Part shown: one piece after another, positions 17,558-26,653 of the stretch
Numbering within the stretch: the stretch's first letter is position 1
How the letters are laid out: each line of letters opens with the position of its first letter
Assembly: GCF_003205575.1 (NCBI RefSeq)
Contig: NZ_PYBW01000109.1
Location: 1 to 64,000 of the forward strand
Direction of reading: 5' to 3'
Source: Streptomyces tateyamensis
Lineage (GTDB): Bacteria; Actinomycetota; Actinomycetes; Streptomycetales; Streptomycetaceae
Length of the DNA stretch: 64,000 bases
Notes under the pieces: model-generated
What the model was told of the DNA's origin: nothing
The model's database searches: none
Seen by the model: only the letters and a program-made list of their open reading frames with translations
Program-made: the position numbers and the translations under genes

Positions 17558-17850
17558 CCGAGCAGTTGAGCACGGATCAGGCCGGTCCGCTGCTGGCCGA
17601 GTTGGCCCGGATGACCGCCCGGGCCAGCGACGAGGCGGTCACCGAGGCCGAGCTGCTGGCCGAGCCGGCCACCTCCTTCGTCGCCCTGGGCCTCGGCTCG
17701 CTGGCCCAACTGCGCCTGGTGGACGCGGTGGAGAGCCGCTACGGGGTCTTCCTGGACCTGGACGGCGGCCAGGAGTTCCTGGCCAGCGTGGCGGCCCTGG
17801 CCGCACACCTGACCGAGCAGCACGGCATCAGCGGGGCGAGCGGCGCATGA
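17554..17850 (+). CDS. Free-standing carrier protein
   Basis: A 98-residue carrier protein with the attachment motif ALGLGSLAQLRL, whose Ser receives phosphopantetheine. The GTG start overlaps the previous stop (GTGA), and its own stop overlaps the next start (ATGA), so translation is probably coupled across three NRPS genes. It may hold the starter acid made by the ligase at 12793 or carry an amino acid for modification in trans. The sequence is more divergent than the carrier domains inside the modules. Confidence 0.85.
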   Translation: MTEQLSTDQAGPLLAELARMTARASDEAVTEAELLAEPATSFVALGLGSLAQLRLVDAVESRYGVFLDLDGGQEFLASVAALAAHLTEQHGISGASGA

Positions 17851-20800
17851 CTGAGACCCGATCACGCCCGGCCGACTGGTCGGAGGCCAAGCGCGCGCTG
17901 CTCGCCCAGCGGCTGCGCGGCGCGGCGGCGCCCGTCCAGGTGGTCCGGGCCCGCCCGGCCGGCACCGTGCCGCCGCTGTCCAGCGGGCAGGAGCGGCTCT
18001 GGTTCATGGAGCAGTTCGCCCCCGGCGGCGCCGCCTACGCGCTGACCCCCGCCCGCCGGCTGCTCGGCCCGCTGGACCGCGCCGCGCTGGATGACGCCCT
18101 GACCGAGCTGGTGGCCCGGCACGAGGCGCTGCGGATGGCCTTCCCCACCACCCCGGACGGCACCGCCGAGGTCACCCTGGCCGAACCGGGGCCGGTGACG
18201 GCCGAGTTCACCGACCTCAGCGGGCTCGCCGAGCCGGCGGCGCGGGCCGCCGAGCTGATCGAGGCGCGCACCGCCGAGCCGTTCGACCTGGCCGCCGGCC
18301 CGCTGCTGCGGGTGCTGCTGCTGCGGCTCGGCGCCGAGGAGCACGTGCTGGCCCTGGTGCTGCACCACATCGTGGTCGACGGCTGGTCGGTGGACATCCT
18401 GCAGCGCGAGCTGGACGCGCTGTACGCCGCGCGCACCGGCGGCGCACCGGCCGACCTGGCTCCGGTGCCGGTGCAGTTCGGCGACTACGCCGCCTGGCAG
18501 CGCGAGCGGCTCGCCGGTGGGGAGCTGGACGGCGACCGGGAGTACTGGCGCACCGCGCTGGCCGGGGTGCCCGCGCTCGACCTGCCCGCCGACCGGCCGC
18601 GCCCGCCGGTGCTCACCCACGCCGGCGCCGCGCACGCCTTCCACTGGGACCGCCGGCTGACCGACCGGATCGCCGAGGTGGCCCGGGCCTACGGCGCCTC
18701 CACCTACATGACGGTGCTGGCCGGCTACCAGGCCCTGCTGGCCCGGTACGCCGGGCAGCGGGACTTCGCGGTCGGCTCACCGGTGGCCGGCCGACTGCAC
18801 CGCGAACTCGAAGGCGTGGTCGGCTCGTTCGTCAACATGCTGGCGATCCGGGCCCGGTTGGAGGAGGGCCTGACCTACGGGCGCCTGCTCAGCCGGGTGC
18901 GCGAGGCCACCCTGGACGCCTACGCCCACCAGGAGGTGCCGTTCGAGCAGGTGGTGGCCGACCTGGACGTGGTGCGCGACGTCAGCCGCTCGGCCGTGTT
19001 CCAGACCACCTTCGCCTTCCAGAACTACGGCGAGCGCGGGGCCGCCCAGCCGCCCGCGCTCGCCGCGGCCGAGGGCTTCCACTACGCGGCCGGTTCCACC
19101 CACTTCGACCTGGCGCTCTACCTCGGGGAGCAACCGGACGGCCTGCACGGCCTGTTCACCTATCGCACCGACCTGTTCGACGAGGCGACGATCGTCCGGC
19201 TGGCCGAGCGCTTCGAGCTGCTGCTGGACGCCGCACTGGCCGACCCGGACCTGCCGGTGGACGAGCTGCCGCTGCTCACCGCCGCCGAGCGGGCGCAGCT
19301 GGCCGACTGGCAGCAGGGTCCCGCACTGCCCGCGGCGGGCCCGGCCACCCTCACCGAGCTGCTCGCCCGCACCGCGGCCGCGTACCCGGACCGGCCCGCC
19401 CTGGTCTTCGCCGACCAGCAGCTGACCTACCGTCAACTCGACCAGCAGGCGAACTCGCTGGCCCGGCGGCTGCGCGGACTCGGGGTCGGCCCCGACGACC
19501 GGGTGGCCCTCTGCCTGGAGCAGTCGCCGCGGCTGGCGGCGGCGCTGGTCGGCGTGCTCAAGGCCGGCGGCGGCTACCTGCCGCTGGACCCGGAGCAGCC
19601 GCCGGCCCGGCTGGCCCACCTGGTCGCGGACGCCGGGGTCAAGGTGCTGGTCACCGAGACCGGGCTGCGCGAGCGCTTCCCCGACCACACCGGGCCCACC
19701 CTGCTGCTCGACGCCCTGGCCCCGGACCCGGAGGGCACCGCGCTGGAGCCGGTCGCCGGGCCGGACGACCTGGCCTACGTGATCTACACCTCCGGCTCCA
19801 CCGGCAAGCCCAAGGGCGTCGCGGTCCAGCACCGGCAGATCGTCAACTACCTGACCGGCGTGGGCGAGCGGCTGCGGATCGAGCCGGGCGGGCGGTACGG
19901 GCTGCTCCAGTCGCTGGCCTTCGACTTCAGCCTGACCGTGCTCTACCTGGCGCTCACCACCGGCGGCACCGTCCACCTGCTGGAACGCCGCATCTCGGGG
20001 GCCGAACTGGCCGACCAGGTGGCGGCGCTGGAGCTGGACTACCTGAAGATGACGCCCTCGCACCTGGCCGCGCTGACCGCGGACGCCCCGGCCGAGCGGC
20101 TGCTGCCCGGCAAGGCCCTGGTGCTCGGCGGCGAGGCGTCCGGCTGGGCCTGGGCCGCGGAGCTGGCCGCGCTGGGCCGGTGCGCCGTCTTCAACCACTA
20201 CGGCCCGACCGAGGCGACGGTGGGGGTGACCGTCTTCGAGGTCACCGCGGGCCGCGCCGGCCCCGGCAACACGCCGATCGGCACCCCGCTGGCCGGCGCC
20301 CGCTGCCTGGTGCTGGACGAGCGGCTGCGCCCGGTGCCGCCCGGCGTCACCGGCGAGCTGTACCTGGGCGGCGACCGGCTGGCCCGCGGCTACCTGGGCC
20401 GGCCCGACCTGACCGCCGAGCGCTTCGTCGAGGCCCCGGACGGCTCCGGCCGGCTCTACCGCACCGGCGACCTGGCCCGCTGGCGCCGGCCGGAGGCCGG
20501 GGAAGGCACCCTGGACTACCTGGGCCGCGCCGACGACCAGCTCAAGGTGCGCGGCTACCGGGTGGAGCCCGGCGAGATCGAGGCCGCGCTGGCCGAACTG
20601 CCGGGCGTCACCCAGGCCGTGGTGGTCAGCCGGGGCGAGGGCGTGCGACAGAACCTGGTCGGCTACCTGGAGCACCCGGGCGGCGGCGAGCCGCCCGCGC
20701 CCGCCGAGGTCCGCGCCCACCTGCTGGAGCTGCTGCCGGACTACATGGTGCCGGCCCGGTTCGTCTGGCTGGACCGGCTGCCGCTGCAGGCGCACGGCAA

Positions 20801-23387
20801 GGTGGACCGCAAGGCGCTGCCGGACCCCGCGGAGGCGGTGGCGACCGGGGAGTTCGTCGAGCCTGCGGGCGAGGCCGAGACCCGGGTCGCGGCGATCTAC
20901 GCCGACCTGCTCGAGGTGGCCCGGGTCGGCGCGCTGGACGACTTCTTCGCCCTCGGCGGCCACTCGCTGCTGGCCACCCAGGTGGTCGCCCGGCTGCGCC
21001 GCGCCTACCCGGACCTGCCCACCCCGGTCGGGGTGATGGACCTGTTCCGGTTCCCGACGGTGCGTCAGCTTGCCCTGCTGATCAGCGACCCGGCGGCGGA
21101 CCGGGGCCCGCAGGGGCTGCTGCACCGGCTCACCCCGCAGCGCACCCGCACCACCGCCAGCGTGGTCTGCGCGCCGTACGGCGGCGGCAGCGCGCTGATC
21201 TACAAGCCGCTCGCCGACGCGCTGCCCGCCGACTGGGCGCTGCACTCGCTCGCCGTGCCCGGCCACGAGCTGGGCGAGGAGGCGATGGCGCCCGAGGAGG
21301 TCGCGGCCCGCTGCGCGCAGGAGATCCTGACGGAGGTCGAGGGCGAGATCGTGCTCTACGGCCACTGCGGGGTCGGCGTGCAACTGTGCGTGGAGATCGC
21401 CCGGCTGGTCGAGGCGGCCGGGCGGGAGGTGGCGGCCGTCTACCTGGGCGGCATCTTCCCGTTCGCCCGCCCGCGCGGCCGCGGCGCGGCCGTCGGCGAG
21501 TGGTGGGCCGAGCTGGCCGACCGGCTGCGCAGCGACCAAGGGGTGATCAACTCGCTGGCCGCGGCCGGGCTGGACACCGAGGACGTGACCCCCGAGCAGC
21601 TGCGTCTGATCGTGCACAACCGCCGGACCGGCGGCAAGGCGGCCGAGCGGTACTTCACCGAGCTGTACGAGACCGAGGGCGGCCGGCTGAAGGCGCCGGT
21701 GATCGCGGTCTGCGGGCAGCGCGACCCGGCCACCGAGTTCTACCAGGAGCGGTTCCGCGAGTGGCACCGGATCACCGACACCGCCGCCGTGGTGGTGCTG
21801 GCCGAGGCCGGCCACTTCTACCTGCGGTACCGGGCCGAGGAGTTGGCCGCGGTGGTGACCGGGGTGCACCCGGCCGTCGCGGCCGCGCGGGAGGAGCGGT
21901 TCCGGCGCACCGAGGAGTCCACCTGGTGGCTGGAGGCGGTCTCCCGGGACCCCCGGGAACCGGCCGGGCAGGCGGACCAGGTCCGGCCCAGCATGGCCCG
22001 CTTCCTCACCGTCGCCGCCGGGCAGCAGGTGTCGATGATCGGCTCCGCGCTGACCGAGTTCGCGCTGCCGGTCTGGATCTACCTGCGGACCGGTTCGCTG
22101 GCCCACTTCGGCCTGCTGGCCGCCTTCGCCCTGGTGCCCGGGATCGTGGTGGCGCCGCTGGCCGGCACCGTGGTCGACCGCGGCGACCGACGCCGGATCA
22201 TGCTGCTCGGCGATCTGGCGGCCGGCGCCACCCAGGCCGTGATGCTGGTGCTGGCGCTCAGTCACCGCCTGACGGTCTGGGAGGTGTACCCGCTGATCTC
22301 CGCGCTGTCGGTGGCGCTGACCTTCCAACGCTTCGCCTGGGGCTCGGCGGTACCGCAGCTGGTGCCCAAGCGCTACCTGGGCCGGGCCAACGGCGTGGTC
22401 CAGATGGCCTTCGGCTTCGCCCAGTTCCTGGTGCCGCTGTTCGCGGTCGGGCTGCTGGCCGCCGTCGGCCTGGGCGGGATCCTCTGCTTCGACGTGGCCA
22501 GCTACCTGGTGGCGGTCGGTGTGGTGCTGCTGGTCCGGTTCCCGGCCGCGCTGGCCTGGACCCGGCGCGAGTCGGTGGCCGCCGAGATCCGGGCCGGGTT
22601 CCGGCTCTCGCTCGGCAACCCGCAGTTCCGGGCGATGCTGGGCTTCTTCGCCGTGCTGAACATCTTCCTCTCCCCGCTCTTCCTGCTCACCACTCCGCTG
22701 GTCCTCTCCTTCGACCGGCTGGCCGCCACCGGCTGGGTGGCGATGGCGGGCGGCGCCGGGGCGGTCTGCGGCGGGGTCGCGCTGCTGGTCTGGGGCGGCC
22801 CGCGCCGGCGACGGCTGCGCGGGGTGCTGCTGGCCACCATGGCGCTCGGCGCGGCCTGTCTGCTCACCGGCCTGCGGCCGTCGCTGCCGCTGGTCGCCCT
22901 CGGGGCGTTCGGCATGGCCGGCGGACTGGCCCTGGTCAACGGGGTGTACGCGACGATCATCCAGACCAAGGTGCCGCTGCGCTTCCACGGCCGGGTGATC
23001 GCGGTGAACACCATGGTCGCCTGGTCCACCCTGCCGGTGGGCTTCGCGGTGGTGGCGCCGTTCGGCCCGCGGCTGCTGCAGCCGCTGATGGCGCCCGGCG
23101 GCGCGCTCGCCCCGACAGCCGGCCGACTGATCGGTACCGGTCCCGGCCGCGGCATCGGCCTGCTCTACCTGCTCCTCGGCCTGGCCATCCTGCTGCTGGC
23201 CCTGGCGGCGCTGCGGGTGCCGCGGCTGGCCCGGTTCGACCGCGAGGTGCCGGACGCGGTCTCCGACGAACTGGTGGGGCTGGCCATCCTGCACGACCAG
23301 CGGGACCAGCAGGCCGAGAAGGACGAGCAGGACCAGCAGGACCAGCAGGACCAGCAGGACCGCAACCCCGAACGAGGTGCCCAGTGA
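17847..23387 (+). CDS. NRPS C-A-T-TE fused to an MFS exporter
   Basis: A 1846-residue five-part protein. Condensation domain 30-470 (LHHIVVDG, His173/174). Adenylation domain about 490-985 (YTSGSTGKPKG, NHYGPTEAT, LYRTGDLAR). Carrier Ser1040 in LGGHSL. Thioesterase about 1090-1360 with YGHCGVG, so Cys1174 replaces the usual nucleophile Ser; a His lies in EAGHFY. Residues about 1380-1805 are a 12-helix major facilitator transporter (LVPKRYLGRANGVVQ, IIQTKVPLRFHGRV). The Asp/Gln-rich tail has DQQ repeats. The pocket reads about D-F-T-K-L-G-H-V-G, nearest the Asp/Asn codes. The synthetase that releases the product is thus tied to the membrane exporter. ATGA and GTGA overlaps join it to both neighbours. 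Confidence 0.93.
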   Translation: MTETRSRPADWSEAKRALLAQRLRGAAAPVQVVRARPAGTVPPLSSGQERLWFMEQFAPGGAAYALTPARRLLGPLDRAALDDALTELVARHEALRMAFPTTPDGTAEVTLAEPGPVTAEFTDLSGLAEPAARAAELIEARTAEPFDLAAGPLLRVLLLRLGAEEHVLALVLHHIVVDGWSVDILQRELDALYAARTGGAPADLAPVPVQFGDYAAWQRERLAGGELDGDREYWRTALAGVPALDLPADRPRPPVLTHAGAAHAFHWDRRLTDRIAEVARAYGASTYMTVLAGYQALLARYAGQRDFAVGSPVAGRLHRELEGVVGSFVNMLAIRARLEEGLTYGRLLSRVREATLDAYAHQEVPFEQVVADLDVVRDVSRSAVFQTTFAFQNYGERGAAQPPALAAAEGFHYAAGSTHFDLALYLGEQPDGLHGLFTYRTDLFDEATIVRLAERFELLLDAALADPDLPVDELPLLTAAERAQLADWQQGPALPAAGPATLTELLARTAAAYPDRPALVFADQQLTYRQLDQQANSLARRLRGLGVGPDDRVALCLEQSPRLAAALVGVLKAGGGYLPLDPEQPPARLAHLVADAGVKVLVTETGLRERFPDHTGPTLLLDALAPDPEGTALEPVAGPDDLAYVIYTSGSTGKPKGVAVQHRQIVNYLTGVGERLRIEPGGRYGLLQSLAFDFSLTVLYLALTTGGTVHLLERRISGAELADQVAALELDYLKMTPSHLAALTADAPAERLLPGKALVLGGEASGWAWAAELAALGRCAVFNHYGPTEATVGVTVFEVTAGRAGPGNTPIGTPLAGARCLVLDERLRPVPPGVTGELYLGGDRLARGYLGRPDLTAERFVEAPDGSGRLYRTGDLARWRRPEAGEGTLDYLGRADDQLKVRGYRVEPGEIEAALAELPGVTQAVVVSRGEGVRQNLVGYLEHPGGGEPPAPAEVRAHLLELLPDYMVPARFVWLDRLPLQAHGKVDRKALPDPAEAVATGEFVEPAGEAETRVAAIYADLLEVARVGALDDFFALGGHSLLATQVVARLRRAYPDLPTPVGVMDLFRFPTVRQLALLISDPAADRGPQGLLHRLTPQRTRTTASVVCAPYGGGSALIYKPLADALPADWALHSLAVPGHELGEEAMAPEEVAARCAQEILTEVEGEIVLYGHCGVGVQLCVEIARLVEAAGREVAAVYLGGIFPFARPRGRGAAVGEWWAELADRLRSDQGVINSLAAAGLDTEDVTPEQLRLIVHNRRTGGKAAERYFTELYETEGGRLKAPVIAVCGQRDPATEFYQERFREWHRITDTAAVVVLAEAGHFYLRYRAEELAAVVTGVHPAVAAAREERFRRTEESTWWLEAVSRDPREPAGQADQVRPSMARFLTVAAGQQVSMIGSALTEFALPVWIYLRTGSLAHFGLLAAFALVPGIVVAPLAGTVVDRGDRRRIMLLGDLAAGATQAVMLVLALSHRLTVWEVYPLISALSVALTFQRFAWGSAVPQLVPKRYLGRANGVVQMAFGFAQFLVPLFAVGLLAAVGLGGILCFDVASYLVAVGVVLLVRFPAALAWTRRESVAAEIRAGFRLSLGNPQFRAMLGFFAVLNIFLSPLFLLTTPLVLSFDRLAATGWVAMAGGAGAVCGGVALLVWGGPRRRRLRGVLLATMALGAACLLTGLRPSLPLVALGAFGMAGGLALVNGVYATIIQTKVPLRFHGRVIAVNTMVAWSTLPVGFAVVAPFGPRLLQPLMAPGGALAPTAGRLIGTGPGRGIGLLYLLLGLAILLLALAALRVPRLARFDREVPDAVSDELVGLAILHDQRDQQAEKDEQDQQDQQDQQDRNPERGAQ
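23296..23361 (+). repeat. 9-bp tandem repeats encoding a Gln/Asp tail
   Basis: Repeats of GACCAGCAG in the last 90 bases of the NRPS-MFS gene, with a clean run of several units at 23329-23358. They encode a charged DQQ tail after the last membrane helix. Length variation between strains is likely through slippage. Confidence 0.8.
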
Positions 23388-26300
23388 CCCGCTACCCCCT
23401 GACGGTCGAACAGCGCCGGCTCTGGTTCCTCCAGCAGCTCAACGCCGCCGACGCCAGCTACAACATGTACATCGCCTGGCGCTGGCGCGGTCCCCTCGAC
23501 CCCGCCGCGCTGTCCGCCGCGCTGAACCGGCTGGCGGCCCGGCACGAGGTGCTGCGCACCCGCTTCGACCTGGTCGACGACCAGCCCGTGCAGCTGGTCG
23601 AGCCGTCAGTGCGGATCGAGCTGGAACAGGTCGACCTGGCCGTGCCGCCCGGTGCCCCGGAGCAGGAGCTGGACCGGATCGCGGCCGCGGCCGCCGGGGA
23701 GCGGGTCAACACGGCCTTCGACCTGGCCACCGCGCCACTGCTGCGGGCCGCCCTGCTCCGGCTGGGCCACCAGGACCAGCTGGTCTGCCTGACCCTGCAC
23801 CACATCGTCTCCGACGGCTGGTCGGCCCGGCTGCTCTGGAGCGAGCTGCTGGCCTGCTACCGCGCCGAGCTGGCCGGCCGCGAGCCCGACCTGCCGGAGC
23901 TGAAGGGCACCTTCGGCGACTACGCCCTCGCCGAGCAGGAGCGGCTGGCCGGGCCGCACGCCGAGCGGGAGTTCGCCTTCTGGCAGCAGAAGCTGGCCGG
24001 GATCGAGCGGCTGGAGCTGCCGACCGACCGGCCGCGCCCGCGCCGTCCCGCCCACCGGGCCGTGTTCGGCACCACCCGGATCGAGCCGGACCTGTACGCC
24101 GCCGTCGAGCGGTTCGCCCGGCAGGAGCGCTGCACCCCCTTCATGGTGCTGCTCGCCGCCTACCAGGTGCTGCTCTCGCGCTGGTCAGGCCAGCGGGAGT
24201 TCGCCGTCGGCACCCCGATCGCCGGGCGCACCGAGGTCGAACACGAGTCGCTGACGGGCTACTTCAGCAGGACGGCGGTGATCAAGGCCGACCTGTCGGC
24301 GGAACCGGACGGGGGCGAACCTGACTTCAGGACGGTGCTGCGCCGGGTCCGCTCGGCGGCGATGGCCGCCTTCGGGCACCAGGACGTCCCGGTGGAACGG
24401 CTGGTCCCGGCGCTCGGGCTGCCGCGCTCGGCGCACCGCCCGCCGCTCTACCAGACGCTGTTCGTGCTGCAGAGCCAGAACGAACTGGCCAACGCCACCG
24501 CCGAGGACGCGATCTCGGGGGTCGACCTGCGGCCCGCCGCCGACGCCGGGTACGCGCAGGCCAAGTTCGACGTGCTGCTGGACCTGTGGCGGCACGCCGA
24601 GGGCGGGCTGACCGGCTCGTTCTGCTTCGACGCCGAGCTGTTCGACCGGGCCACGGCCGAGGCCACGGCGCAGCGCTACACCCAGTTGTTGCGCCGGGTG
24701 GTGGCGGACCCGCTGCTGCCGCTGCACGGTTCGCTGCTGCTCGACGAGGCCGAGCGGTCGGCGCTGCTCGAACTCGGGGCCGGGGCCGCGCTGCCGGCCG
24801 AACTGCCGACCGTGCTGGAGCGGTTCGCCGCGCAGGTGGCCGAGCGGCCGGACGCGGTGGCGTTGGAGTGCGCGGGCGAGACCCTCGGCTACGCCGAACT
24901 GGACCGGCGCGCCACCCTGCTGGCCGCGCGACTCGGCGAGCTGGCGGGCCAGGTGGTCGGGGTTCGGCTGGCACCCTCCTTCGACCTGGTGACGGCGCTG
25001 CTGGCGCTGTGGAAGGCGGGAGCCGGGTACCTGCCGCTGGACGCCGCGCACCCGGTGGAGCGGCTGCGCTTCCTGCTCGCCGTCGGCGGTGCGCAGCTGG
25101 TGCTGGCCGCGGCCGGCGACAGCGAGGCGGCTGCCCTGGGGGTGCCGGTGCTCGAGCTGCCGGCGGTCTGGCCGGCCGGCACCGCGGACCCGCTGCCCGC
25201 CCCCGCGCCCGGTGCACCCGCCTACCTGCTGCACACCTCCGGCTCGACCGGGCAGCCCAAGGGCGTCCTGGTCGACCACCCGGCGCTGGCCGCCCGGGTG
25301 GCCTGGATGGCCGGCCCGGACGGATACGCCCTCGGGGAAGGCGACGCCGTCGTGCAGTTCGCCTCGATCGGCTTCGACACCCACGCCGAGGAGCTGTGGC
25401 CGGCCCTGGCGGCCGGCGCGCGCTGCGTGCTGCTGCCGGACGGCGGCCGGCTGCTGCCCGACTTCCTGCGCACGCCGGCGGCCGCGGCCGTCACCGTGCT
25501 CGACCTGCCCACCGCCTACTGGAGCGAACTGGTGGCCCTGGGCGCGGAAGTGGCCTGGCCGGCCGCCCTGCGCCTGGTCGTGCTGGGCGGCTCGGAGCCG
25601 GCCGCCGGCTCGGTCGCGGCCTGGCGCAAGCGGCACGGGGACAGCGTGCGCCTGGTCAACACCTACGGGCCGACCGAGGCCACGGTGATCGTGACCAGCG
25701 CGGAGCTGGACGCCGGTTCCGCGGTGGGGCGCCCGCCGCTGGGCCGGCCGCTGCCCGGGGTGCGGTGCTACGTGCTGGACGGCCGACAGCGCCTGGTGCC
25801 GCGCGGCTACGAGGGCGAACTCGCGCTCGGCGGCGCGGGCCTGGCGGCCGGCTACCGGGGCCGGCCGGAGCTGACCGCGGCCGCCTTCCTCGCGGACCCC
25901 TTCGCGGGCGGGCGCATGTACCGCACCGGCGACCTGGTGCGGTGGCGGGCCGACGGCCAACTGGAGTTCCTCGGGCGCACCGACGACCAGGTCAAGCTGC
26001 ACGGGCGCCGGATCGAGCCCGGCGAGATCGAGGCCGTGCTGACGCACCATCCGGCGGTGTCCCGGGCCGCGGTGGTGGTCCGGGACGCGACCCGCCTGGT
26101 GGCGTACCTGGTACCGCGGGCAGGGGCGGTGGTGGACCCGGCCGCCGTGCGGGCCCACCTGGCCGACCGGCTGCCCGCGTTCATGGTCCCGGCCGGGTAC
26201 GCGGTGCTCGACACCCTGCCGCTCACCCCGAACGGCAAGCTGGACCGGGCCGCGCTGCCCGACCCGGGTCCGGACACCGCCGCCGCCCGCGAGTTCCGGG

Positions 26301-26581
26301 CGCCGGACAGCGACGCCGAGGTGCTGGTCGCCGAGATCTGGCAGGAGGTCCTGGGCGTCGCCCGGGCCGGCGCGCTGGACGACTTCTTCGCCCTCGGCGG
26401 CGACTCGCTGCTGGTCACCCGGGTAGCCGCCCGCCTGCGCGCGGCGGTCGGCCTGGAGATCCAGGTCCGCGACGTCTTCGAGCAGCCCACCCTGGCGGCC
26501 CTGGCCGCCCGGATCGAGGACCTGCTGATCGCCGAGATCGACGGCCTGACCGACCAGGAGGCGCGGCAGCAGCTGACCTGA
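23384..26581 (+). CDS. NRPS module C-A-T, predicted basic amino acid
   Basis: A 1065-residue module. Condensation domain at residues 3-440 (LHHIVSDGWS, His139/140). Adenylation domain about 470-930 (LHTSGSTGQPKG, NTYGPTEATV, MYRTGDLVRW, LTPNGKLDRAAL). Carrier Ser1008 in FFALGGDSLL. The pocket, read by eye (FDTHAEELW, VLDLPT, VLGGSE, NTYG, VI), is about D-T-E-D-L-G-T-V-I. Glu at 239 and Asp at 278 suggest a cationic side chain such as Lys, Orn, Dab or Arg. The carrier motif GGDS is the type often paired with epimerisation domains, yet none follows. The GTG at 23384 follows GAGG and overlaps the previous stop. No thioesterase follows, so the chain must pass to another protein, perhaps the module with the TE or the free C domain at 28015. 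Confidence 0.93.
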   Translation: MTRYPLTVEQRRLWFLQQLNAADASYNMYIAWRWRGPLDPAALSAALNRLAARHEVLRTRFDLVDDQPVQLVEPSVRIELEQVDLAVPPGAPEQELDRIAAAAAGERVNTAFDLATAPLLRAALLRLGHQDQLVCLTLHHIVSDGWSARLLWSELLACYRAELAGREPDLPELKGTFGDYALAEQERLAGPHAEREFAFWQQKLAGIERLELPTDRPRPRRPAHRAVFGTTRIEPDLYAAVERFARQERCTPFMVLLAAYQVLLSRWSGQREFAVGTPIAGRTEVEHESLTGYFSRTAVIKADLSAEPDGGEPDFRTVLRRVRSAAMAAFGHQDVPVERLVPALGLPRSAHRPPLYQTLFVLQSQNELANATAEDAISGVDLRPAADAGYAQAKFDVLLDLWRHAEGGLTGSFCFDAELFDRATAEATAQRYTQLLRRVVADPLLPLHGSLLLDEAERSALLELGAGAALPAELPTVLERFAAQVAERPDAVALECAGETLGYAELDRRATLLAARLGELAGQVVGVRLAPSFDLVTALLALWKAGAGYLPLDAAHPVERLRFLLAVGGAQLVLAAAGDSEAAALGVPVLELPAVWPAGTADPLPAPAPGAPAYLLHTSGSTGQPKGVLVDHPALAARVAWMAGPDGYALGEGDAVVQFASIGFDTHAEELWPALAAGARCVLLPDGGRLLPDFLRTPAAAAVTVLDLPTAYWSELVALGAEVAWPAALRLVVLGGSEPAAGSVAAWRKRHGDSVRLVNTYGPTEATVIVTSAELDAGSAVGRPPLGRPLPGVRCYVLDGRQRLVPRGYEGELALGGAGLAAGYRGRPELTAAAFLADPFAGGRMYRTGDLVRWRADGQLEFLGRTDDQVKLHGRRIEPGEIEAVLTHHPAVSRAAVVVRDATRLVAYLVPRAGAVVDPAAVRAHLADRLPAFMVPAGYAVLDTLPLTPNGKLDRAALPDPGPDTAAAREFRAPDSDAEVLVAEIWQEVLGVARAGALDDFFALGGDSLLVTRVAARLRAAVGLEIQVRDVFEQPTLAALAARIEDLLIAEIDGLTDQEARQQLT

Positions 26582-26603
26582 CGTCCCGTCCGCGCAGACA
26601 CCG

Positions 26604-26653
26604 GACGTGTCGTACGGGAGAATCCCGCCATGGCATCTCTCGTACGACACGTC
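26604..26653 (+). promoter_or_regulatory. 13-bp inverted repeat enclosing a ribosome site and start codon
   Basis: GACGTGTCGTACG (26604-26616) pairs perfectly with 26641-26653. The 24-base loop holds GGGAGA and the ATG at 26630 of the VOC gene. In mRNA it would place the start signals in the loop of a strong hairpin; in DNA it could be an operator. The right arm encodes residues 4-8 of the protein. Confidence 0.6.

Noticed and set aside
18777..23294. A 1500-residue open frame opposite the NRPS-MFS gene
   Set aside because: Gln/Gly/His/Arg-rich composition with no domain, directly antisense to a clear NRPS; typical GC-rich shadow frame.
20180..23383. A much longer protein extending the third NRPS gene upstream in its frame
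   Set aside because: The upstream part is an Arg/Gly/Ala/Pro-rich out-of-frame reading of the NRPS-MFS gene; recognisable C-domain sequence begins only after the GTG at 23384, which has a ribosome site.
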